A DNA stretch of 5,594 bases from Candidatus Saccharicenans sp. (GTDB lineage: Bacteria > Acidobacteriota > Aminicenantia > Aminicenantales > Saccharicenantaceae). This document shows positions 1 through 4,213 of this stretch, one piece after another. Below the pieces are notes generated by a model. That model did no database searches and was not told the DNA's origin. It was given only the letters and a program-made list of their open reading frames with translations. Within the stretch, counting starts at the first letter, position 1; the number at the start of each line of letters is the position of its first letter. The stretch lies in the NCBI GenBank assembly GCA_024653405.1, contig JANLGB010000151.1, positions 1 through 5,594 of the forward strand, read 5' to 3'. Both the position numbers and the translations under genes were made by a program.

Positions 1-1
1 G

Positions 2-970
2 GGCGTGACCTGTGTCCACGGCCTCGGCGGCGAGTTCGAGGACCTGGAGCTTTTCGCCCGGCTCCGCCAGGAAGGCGCCCTGACCCTGCGCCTGGTGGTG
101 ACCATGTGGGTGGATGAGCCCGGGCCGAAAGAAAGCGATTTCCAGGCCTACGAACAGGCCCGCTCTAAATTCAACGACAACTGGCTGGCCGTCCGAGGCG
201 TCAAGCTGATGCTGGACGGGGTCATCGATTCCGGCACCGGGGCCATGCTCGACCCTTACGAAGAAATGAAGGGCAACAAGGGCAAGCTCTTCTGGGAACC
301 CGCCGATTACATCAACGCGGTCATGGAATTCAGCCGCCGCGGCATCCAGGTTTCCACCCACTCCATCGGCGACCTGGCCATCCGCCTGACCCTCGACGCC
401 TACGAAAAGGCGCTCCGGGAGAGCGGTCACCCGGAACTCAGGCACAAAATCGAACACGTGGAATGCGTGGCCGCCGCGGATTTTCCCCGCTTTAACCACC
501 CGGGCCTTATCGCCAGCTTCCAGCCTCTCCACGCCGACCCCGACCCGGTCTGGATGGCGGCCTGGATCAAGAACGTCGGCCCCGAACGCGAGCAGCGGGC
601 CTTCCCCTGGAAATCAATCCTCAAGGCCGGAGGCCACCTGGCTTTCGGCAGCGACTGGCCGGTGGTGACCATCAATCCCTGGCCCGGTCTGCAGATGGCC
701 ATAACCAGGGAAGATTGGGAAGGAAATCCGGCCGGCGGCTGGATCCCGGGCGAGAAACCAACCCTGGACGAAGCCATTGAGGCCTACACCCTGGGCGGCG
801 CCTATGCTCTGAATGAAGAACACCTGCGCGGCTCGATTGAACCGGGCAAGCTGGCCGACCTGATTCTTCTCTCCCAGAACATTTTTGAAATCCCGGCCAG
901 CCAGATTCGTCATACCAGCTCGGTTTTGACCGTGGTCGGCGGCCGGATAATGTATCAAAGCCAGAAATAG
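2..970 (+). CDS. YtcJ-like metal-dependent amidohydrolase (Amidohydro_3 family), C-terminal part
   Basis: The frame is open from the window edge to TAG at 968-970, about 322 residues. The family is usually about 530-570 residues, so the N-terminal part with the first HxH metal motif lies off the window. The GTG at 5 is an internal valine, not a start. Numbering from that codon, family landmarks are: VKLMLDG (Lys67, the likely bridging lysine position), THSIGDLAI (His119), HKIEHVE (His151), SFQPLHAD (172-178), FGSDWPV (Asp217, the catalytic/metal aspartate position) and the C-terminal GSIEPGKLADLILL that closes the beta-sandwich. The family hydrolyses C-N bonds in amide-like substrates (for example N-substituted formamides). 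The substrate cannot be read from sequence, and no signal peptide can be judged because the N-terminus is missing. No neighbour suggests a pathway. The family call is secure; any specific function would be a guess. Confidence 0.93.
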   Translation, partial: GVTCVHGLGGEFEDLELFARLRQEGALTLRLVVTMWVDEPGPKESDFQAYEQARSKFNDNWLAVRGVKLMLDGVIDSGTGAMLDPYEEMKGNKGKLFWEPADYINAVMEFSRRGIQVSTHSIGDLAIRLTLDAYEKALRESGHPELRHKIEHVECVAAADFPRFNHPGLIASFQPLHADPDPVWMAAWIKNVGPEREQRAFPWKSILKAGGHLAFGSDWPVVTINPWPGLQMAITREDWEGNPAGGWIPGEKPTLDEAIEAYTLGGAYALNEEHLRGSIEPGKLADLILLSQNIFEIPASQIRHTSSVLTVVGGRIMYQSQK

Positions 971-986
971 GATTCTGCATTTTTTT
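962..986 (+). terminator. Weak candidate terminator of the amidohydrolase gene
   Basis: CAGAA at 962-966 pairs with TTCTG at 973-977 around a 6-nt loop that contains the stop codon. A run of seven T follows at 980-986. The stem is short and AT-rich, so this is only terminator-like. The T-rich stretch continues to about 1002. Confidence 0.3.
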
Positions 987-1098
987 ATATTTCTTATTTT
1001 TCATTAAGACTGGCTGACCTGAAATTTCCAGGCGTCAAGACACTGAGCTTTTTTGAGCCAGCATTATTGGAACAAGTCCACAATCAGGAAAAAGGCAG

Positions 1099-1137
1099 GG
1101 CCGGGCAAACATAGTTGTGCTGATTTGTTCGCCGGCC
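1099..1137 (-). terminator. Imperfect inverted repeat, possible terminator for the small minus-strand gene
   Basis: GGCCGG at 1099-1104 pairs with CCGGCC at 1132-1137. After a small internal loop, AAC 1108-1110 pairs with GTT 1127-1129, leaving a 16-nt loop. Read on the minus strand, the stem is followed after about five bases by a T-run (complement of the A-run at 1089-1093). It sits about 120 bp beyond the stop of the channel-like gene. The large loop and the gap before the T-run make it a weak terminator. Confidence 0.25.
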
Positions 1138-1140
1138 AGA

Positions 1141-1162
1141 AAATCACGGGGCATCCCGATTT
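1141..1162. repeat. Compact hairpin with tetraloop in the convergent spacer
   Basis: AAAT 1141-1144 and CGGG 1147-1150 pair with CCCG 1155-1158 and ATTT 1159-1162 around a GCAT loop, with a 2-nt bulge (CA 1145-1146). This gives eight base pairs. The A/T ends make it terminator-like in both directions, but no longer T-run follows. The role is unknown. Confidence 0.35.
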
Positions 1163-1257
1163 ATCAATCAGAATTCCCCCTGTGCTTTTGAACCTTTAAG
1201 CAATCCAGAAATGTTAGATAACCTGGGCTTATTTTCAGGCCGGTTCTCTTCTTCTTT

Positions 1258-1605
1258 TCAGAGGTCCCGCTCGTCAAGGTGAAATTTATGGAGCATCCGG
1301 TGAACTACCGGGGCCAAGACGATACCCATCAGGGCTATGAAAACCAGCCCGCTGAAAAGGGCATAACCAGAGGCGAAAATTTTGGCGGCATTGGAACGGA
1401 GTGGGCTAAAAGGACCCATCCCGCCGAGAATCATCGAAGCTTCGTAGAGTGAATCCACCCAGCTCAGCCGGGCTATAAAGTGATATCCGAGCACTCCCAG
1501 GCCGAGGGCACCCGCCACCAGCAACAGGGCCCACAAGATATGGATAAGCACCCGCCTGATAAAAACAGACAGGGGAGCCAGCTTCTGATGTCTTCTTTCA
1601 TACAT
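1258..1605 (-). CDS. Small two-helix membrane protein resembling a K+-channel pore module with a degenerate filter
   Basis: This gene encodes 115 residues. The start at 1605 is chosen over an in-frame ATG at 1644 because a strong Shine-Dalgarno (AGAGGAGGTG, complement of 1610-1619) precedes it. The N-terminus is basic and cytosolic-like (YERRHQK). Helix 1 is about residues 19-45, then a re-entrant-like segment WVDSLYEASMILGGMGP (49-65), then helix 2 about 75-100. The tail is charged and His-rich (HRMLHKFHLDERD). The order helix, pore loop, helix, and the DSLY-x-ASM lead-in resemble Ion_trans_2 potassium channels (DSLYF...TTVGYGD). However, the filter position reads LGGMGP: both glycines are kept, while Thr, Val, Tyr and Asp are lost. 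I believe similar uncharacterised proteins occur widely in bacteria. Ion selectivity, or any conduction, is unproven. No operon partner is visible. Confidence 0.75.
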   Translation of the reverse strand: MYERRHQKLAPLSVFIRRVLIHILWALLLVAGALGLGVLGYHFIARLSWVDSLYEASMILGGMGPFSPLRSNAAKIFASGYALFSGLVFIALMGIVLAPVVHRMLHKFHLDERDL

Positions 1606-1647
1606 AAAACACCTCCTCTTCCAGGCTAACCCTCCGGGATCCAAGGT

Positions 1648-1667
1648 CCTATGTCAACCTAGGTCAA
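1648..1667 (-). promoter_or_regulatory. Tandem 10-bp repeat TTGACNTAGG upstream of the channel-like gene
   Basis: On the minus strand, TTGACCTAGG (1667-1658) is followed at once by TTGACATAGG (1657-1648); nine of ten bases match. An 8-bp palindrome ACCTAGGT (1657-1664) spans the junction. Each unit starts with a -35-like TTGAC. For the first, a weak -10 (TTGGAT, complement of 1639-1644) lies 17 bp downstream. Alternatively, TAAAAT (complement of 1675-1680) is a -10 and the repeats are an operator just past the transcription start. Units one helical turn apart fit a tandem regulator site, but the assignment is uncertain. Confidence 0.4.
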
Positions 1668-1913
1668 TGTTATCATTTTAAGCTTTCGTAAAAAAATCAG
1701 CGCCCAAAAGTGCTCGCTTCACGCTTTAAGTTGATTTGAACAGGGCAACTGGAAACATGACAGGGCCATTCTCTTCTCCGTCGCTTTGATTATCAGGAAA
1801 TAAAAATTAAGATAGCAAAAATGATGGAATGGTGGCTCATTTATTACCCCCACCCCAGCCTCTTTAACCAATCTTTCTTACATCTCCCAGGAGGCAGCGA
1901 TATTAAATTCAAT

Positions 1914-1961
1914 CCCGTCGGCCACACGGGGACCTCAGTAACACCTGAACCGAGATTCAGG
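1914..1961. repeat. Two consecutive short hairpins
   Basis: CCCGT 1914-1918 pairs with ACGGG 1926-1930 (7-nt loop). CCTGAA 1944-1949 pairs with TTCAGG 1956-1961 (6-nt loop). Both stems are perfect. No T-run follows either, so they are not clear terminators. Two such short stems may occur by chance in a spacer of this length. Confidence 0.35.
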
Positions 1962-2011
1962 CTGATTCCTTCTTTAGGGTTATAGCCCATAAACCTCACT
2001 CGTAATCAAAA

Positions 2012-2040
2012 ATAAGAAAAACGCAGGACGTCCTGACTTT
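2012..2040 (-). terminator. Palindromic probable terminator of the MFS gene
   Basis: CAGGACGTCCTG at 2024-2035 is a perfect 12-bp palindrome (stem CAGG/CCTG, loop ACGT). Two mismatches further out, AAAA (2018-2021) pairs with TTTT (2038-2041). On the minus strand it is followed by a T-rich tract (complement of 2012-2022), about 50 bp past the MFS stop codon. The position and T-tract favour intrinsic termination; the short GC stem keeps confidence moderate. A palindromic protein-binding site is the alternative. Confidence 0.45.
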
Positions 2041-2088
2041 TAATAGTTTATTAGGTAGCAATTTTTTTGAGGCCGAGTTCAGAAAAAA

Positions 2089-3483
2089 TTAGGAAATATG
2101 TAGTGTGTCCCCCTTTTTTCCACGGGCCAGGGAGGCGAAGAGGCCGAGGAAATTCAGGCCGGCAAAGACGGTCAATGTCAGTCGCAGGCTTTTCACGAAC
2201 AGCGGGTAATTGTCGGGCGTTATCCGGACATTCCCCATGACCACCGAGATAATCATCATGGTCAGGCCCAGGCTGAACATCTGCCCCACCATCCTCATGG
2301 TGGCCAGGGTGGCCGAAGCCAGCCCGTAATTGTTAGACTCCACCGAACCCATGATGGCATTGGTATTGGGTGAGGAGAACAATCCGAACCCGGTTCCCAG
2401 GAAGACCAGCCCCAGTACCACCCAGAGCAATGAAGTTTCCGGAGTGAGGAAAGACAGGGCCACCAGCCCGATAACCGTCAAGCCCATTCCGGTCGAGGCC
2501 AGGAGCCGCGGCTCTACCCGGTCAGAAGTCCTGCCCGCCGCCGGCGAGAACACTGCCTGCACCACCGGCTGGGCCACCAGCACCAGCCCGGCCGTTCGCG
2601 GCGAGAAACCATGGATGTACTGCAAGTACAAACTCAGAAGATAACTGACGGCAAAAGTGGAACTGTAATTTATCAGAGCCGCCAGGTTGGAAAAGGCAAA
2701 AACCCGCTTTTTCCTGAAAAGCGTTGTGTCCAGCACCGGCTGTCGCTGCTGGCCTTCAAAAAAGAAAAACAGGGTCAGTAAGACCAGGCCGACCGCCGCC
2801 AGAGCGAAGCCATAAGCCGCCGGCAACCTGGAAAACCCCAGCATGAAGCAGACCAGTCCCAGGCCATAGATAGCTGACCCCCTGATATCGAAGCCGGCCA
2901 GACTCCTTTCCGGCGGGGTCGGGACATGGCGGTAAGCCCTGGTCACCAGGTACAGGGCCAGTAAGCCTGGAACCAGGGAGAAGAAAAAGACGCTGCGCCA
3001 GCCGACATAATGTACCAGCAAACCACCCAGCACCGGCCCCAGGGAGAGCCCGGTGTAGGTGGCTGCCGTGTTGATGCCCAGTACCTGCCCCCGATTTTCC
3101 GGCGGAAAATGTGAGGTCAGGAGAGCAATGCTGGTGGCAAAAATCATGGCCCCACCTACTCCCTGGATAAGGCGGAAAGCAATCAGCGATAGGCCAGAAA
3201 AGGCCAGCCCGCTAAGCAGCGCCCCGGCCAGGAAGACGCCGATACCGGCCACGAAAATTTTCCGGCGGCCAATCAGGTCTGCCAGCCGGCCCATCGGGAC
3301 CAGGAATATAGCTGTGGTCAGCAGGTAAGCAGTCACCGTCCAGCCCAGGGTGATGGCGCTCAGCTCAAGAGACCGGGCCATGGCCGGCAGAGCCAGGTTG
3401 GTGGCCGAGCCCATGAAAGGCGTCAGGAAGGAAGCCAGGGTTGACGCCAGCAGGATGAATTTTTGTTGCCGGTCGAGCTTCAT
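2089..3483 (-). CDS. MFS transporter, DHA2 type (14 helices), probable efflux permease
   Basis: A complete 464-residue inner-membrane transporter of the length expected for 14-helix DHA2 proteins (EmrB/QacA relatives), which export small compounds by proton antiport. Helix 1 begins near residue 9. MFS motif A is GRLADLIGRRK (65-75) in the helix 2-3 loop. Motif B is RLIQGVGG (104-111) in helix 4. The antiporter motif C is GLSLGPVLGG (145-154) in helix 5. The second half has further hydrophobic helices to about residue 455, then a short charged tail. In helix 1 the usual LDxTIVNVALP becomes FMGSATNLALP, so the acidic residue important in QacA-type drug pumps is absent. The substrate is unknown. 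ATG 3483 is the only start that keeps helix 1, although no Shine-Dalgarno lies at normal spacing. The gene stands alone on its strand, diverging from the thiamine-binding protein gene. Confidence 0.92.
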   Translation of the reverse strand: MKLDRQQKFILLASTLASFLTPFMGSATNLALPAMARSLELSAITLGWTVTAYLLTTAIFLVPMGRLADLIGRRKIFVAGIGVFLAGALLSGLAFSGLSLIAFRLIQGVGGAMIFATSIALLTSHFPPENRGQVLGINTAATYTGLSLGPVLGGLLVHYVGWRSVFFFSLVPGLLALYLVTRAYRHVPTPPERSLAGFDIRGSAIYGLGLVCFMLGFSRLPAAYGFALAAVGLVLLTLFFFFEGQQRQPVLDTTLFRKKRVFAFSNLAALINYSSTFAVSYLLSLYLQYIHGFSPRTAGLVLVAQPVVQAVFSPAAGRTSDRVEPRLLASTGMGLTVIGLVALSFLTPETSLLWVVLGLVFLGTGFGLFSSPNTNAIMGSVESNNYGLASATLATMRMVGQMFSLGLTMMIISVVMGNVRITPDNYPLFVKSLRLTLTVFAGLNFLGLFASLARGKKGDTLHIS

Positions 3484-3491
3484 GTCTGTCT

Positions 3492-3525
3492 TGGGGCCCG
3501 GTAGTCCAGCCCCAGTCCACTCCTC
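3492..3525 (-). promoter_or_regulatory. Leader hairpin and distant Shine-Dalgarno of the MFS gene
   Basis: On the minus strand, TGGGGC (3514-3509) pairs with GCCCCA (3497-3492) around an 11-nt loop and ends eight bases before the ATG at 3483. The only good Shine-Dalgarno, GAGGAG (complement of 3520-3525), is 36 bases from the start and lies just beyond the hairpin. Folding out the 23-nt hairpin would leave roughly normal spacing. This is a structural inference. Confidence 0.4.
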
Positions 3526-3538
3526 ATCGAGTTTAGTA

Positions 3539-3567
3539 AAAATACAATATCAAAGCCAATCAATCAA
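3539..3567 (-). promoter_or_regulatory. Tentative promoter of the MFS gene
   Basis: On the minus strand, TTGATT (complement of 3562-3567) and TATTTT (complement of 3539-3544) are separated by 17 bp. A shifted pair, TTGATT 3558-3563 and TTTACT 3535-3540, is an equally spaced alternative arising from a GATT repeat. Each hexamer matches four of six consensus bases. Transcription would start near 3530, giving a leader of about 45-50 bases. Confidence 0.4.
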
Positions 3568-3621
3568 TTCCCCTGGAGAACTTAGTAGAAAATAACTGAT
3601 TTAACTCCATAAGACTGGCCA

Positions 3622-3640
3622 GGCCCAAAACAGCAGGGCC
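3622..3640. repeat. Inverted repeat GGCCC / GGGCC
   Basis: GGCCC 3622-3626 pairs with GGGCC 3636-3640 around a 9-nt loop. It is GC-rich and perfect but short. It is the leftmost member of the inverted-repeat group in the divergent spacer. Confidence 0.4.
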
Positions 3641-3670
3641 CGTTTCAACTCCAGGACCACCCCCTCCGTC

Positions 3671-3691
3671 CAATCGTGACCTTATCGATTG
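3671..3691. repeat. Inverted repeat CAATCG N9 CGATTG
   Basis: CAATCG 3671-3676 and CGATTG 3686-3691 form a perfect 6-bp dyad with a 9-nt centre. The 15-bp half-site spacing and modest GC content would suit a dimeric regulator operator as well as an RNA hairpin. No regulator gene is in the window. Confidence 0.45.
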
Positions 3692-3710
3692 TACTTTTGC
3701 CAAAACAGAC

Positions 3711-3732
3711 AAACCGGTCCTAACCCGGTTTT
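3711..3732. repeat. Inverted repeat AAACCGG N7 CCGGTTT, terminator-like
   Basis: AAACCGG 3711-3717 pairs perfectly with CCGGTTT 3725-3731 around TCCTAAC, with one further T following. It resembles a weak bidirectional terminator, but both flanking genes are transcribed away from it. An operator or structured leader is therefore as likely. Confidence 0.45.
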
Positions 3733-3737
3733 AAGTT

Positions 3738-3764
3738 GGCAGAAAGCAGAAGGCAATTTCTGCC
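3738..3764. repeat. Inverted repeat GGCAGAAA N11 TTTCTGCC
   Basis: This is the longest perfect dyad in the spacer: eight base pairs, 3738-3745 with 3757-3764, and an 11-nt centre. It begins seven bases after the previous repeat and ends 75 bp before the -10 element at 3840. A role as operator or RNA structure cannot be decided from sequence. Confidence 0.5.
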
Positions 3765-3815
3765 CCTGAGTTCTCCCCAGATTCTGTCCCCATTATCTAA
3801 ACTCAAGGCCTGACC

Positions 3816-3845
3816 TCTTCATTTTTTTGGCCCGTGGGCTATAAT
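3816..3845 (+). promoter_or_regulatory. Probable promoter of the thiamine-binding protein / nrdJ unit
   Basis: A perfect -10 hexamer TATAAT lies at 3840-3845. Its -35 region is poor (TCTTCA 3816-3821 at 18 bp, or TTCATT 3818-3823 at 16 bp, each 3/6), so an activator or another sigma contact may be needed. Transcription would begin near 3852, leaving a leader of about 30 bases before the ATG at 3882. Confidence 0.5.
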
Positions 3846-3881
3846 GATTCTGCAAGATCTGACCGGCCAGGAGAAAGGGTA

Positions 3882-4175
3882 ATGGTGATCGCAGAATTTT
3901 CTATCTTTCCGACTTCTGAAGGCCCTTCCGTCAGCCGCTATGTTAAGGAAGTGGTCAGGGTCATCGAAAATTCCGGACTTCGCTCGGAAACCGGGGCCAT
4001 GTCCACCACCATTGAAGCCCCGGACCTGGCCACTATTCTCCAAGTAGTCTCGGATTGCCACCGGGTGCTGCTGGAGATGGGGGCCCGGCGCATCCATATC
4101 GACCTCAGGGTCGACCACCGCCTGGACAAGGAAGCCACCATCGACAGCAAGCTCCGGGCCCTAGACAAGCGATAA
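3882..4175 (+). CDS. MTH1187-family thiamine-binding protein (formerly DUF77)
   Basis: A 97-residue soluble protein matching the small MTH1187/YkoF-like ferredoxin-fold family, whose members bind thiamine-type ligands and form oligomers. Recognisable features are the opening strand VIAEFSIFPTSEGPSVSRYV (residues 2-21), a central SGLRSETGAMSTTIEAP segment with the conserved T-x-IE, a helix rich in hydrophobics (LATILQVVSDCHRVLLEMG), then RRIHIDLRVDHRLD and a lysine-rich C-terminus. The ATG at 3882 follows AGGAG (3869-3873) by eight bases. A GTG at 3834 would lie upstream of the -10 element and adds 16 residues unlike the family, so it is rejected. The gene ends 38 bp before nrdJ, so the two are likely co-transcribed. 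There are no membrane segments or signal peptide, which suggests a cytosolic carrier or sensor rather than an ABC-transporter subunit. The exact role is unknown. Confidence 0.87.
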   Translation: MVIAEFSIFPTSEGPSVSRYVKEVVRVIENSGLRSETGAMSTTIEAPDLATILQVVSDCHRVLLEMGARRIHIDLRVDHRLDKEATIDSKLRALDKR

Positions 4176-4202
4176 ACGGCAGAATAAATTCAAAAACTGG
4201 AA

Positions 4203-4208
4203 GGGAGG
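4203..4208 (+). promoter_or_regulatory. Ribosome binding site of nrdJ
   Basis: GGGAGG lies five bases before the ATG at 4214 and fixes that start. There is no separate promoter or terminator in the 38-bp gap after the thiamine-binding gene. Confidence 0.8.
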
Positions 4209-4213
4209 CTACC

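Larger units (their letters stand above)
971..1257. other. Convergent intergenic spacer, no gene seen
   Basis: This 287-bp stretch lies between the ends of two converging genes. I see no credible ORF on either strand. It starts T-rich (979-1002) and contains two adjacent inverted repeats at 1099-1137 and 1141-1162, listed separately. No promoter or RNA gene is evident. Confidence 0.6.
1606..2088. other. Long intergenic spacer, mostly unexplained
   Basis: This 483-bp stretch lies between two minus-strand genes. It holds the Shine-Dalgarno and tandem repeat of the small gene (1610-1667), two hairpins at 1914-1930 and 1944-1961, and a palindromic terminator-like element at 2024-2035. A 54-codon plus-strand ORF at 1821-1985 has no ribosome binding site and is not called. 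No RNA gene is recognised. Confidence 0.6.
3484..3881. other. Divergent regulatory spacer between the MFS gene and the thiamine-binding protein gene
   Basis: This is about 400 bp without a gene. It holds tentative promoters facing each way and a cluster of inverted repeats between 3622 and 3805. The 9-mer CCAAAACAG occurs twice, at 3625-3633 and 3700-3708. I looked for the conserved cores of thiamine-pyrophosphate and cobalamin riboswitches and for an NrdR box and could not recognise any. Confidence 0.55.

Noticed and set aside
427..1004. Minus-strand ORFs opposite the amidohydrolase gene
   Set aside because: They are shadows of the conserved plus-strand frame; the products lack recognisable domains and ribosome binding sites.
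1606..1644. Longer start for the channel-like protein at ATG 1644
   Set aside because: It would translate through the strong Shine-Dalgarno at 1610-1619 and add 13 residues with no ribosome binding site of its own in sight.
1821..1985. A 54-codon plus-strand ORF starting ATGATGGAATGG in the long spacer
   Set aside because: There is no Shine-Dalgarno before the start, the product resembles nothing I know, and it overlaps two hairpins. An ORF of this length is expected by chance.
2330..3595. Plus-strand ORFs opposite the MFS transporter gene
   Set aside because: They are shadows of a clear 14-helix transporter; their products are Arg/Pro/Ser-rich with no family resemblance.
3738..3810. Possible thiamine-pyrophosphate riboswitch before the thiamine-binding gene (a CCCTGAG segment is present)
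   Set aside because: The conserved GCUGAGA and ACCUGAUCUGG-like cores in the right order are absent. The -10 element at 3840 also lies downstream, so this stretch would not be in the mapped leader.
3484..3881. Cobalamin riboswitch or NrdR box controlling nrdJ
   Set aside because: I see no B12-box core and no NrdR-like palindrome. Cobalamin riboswitches more often sit before the B12-independent reductases.
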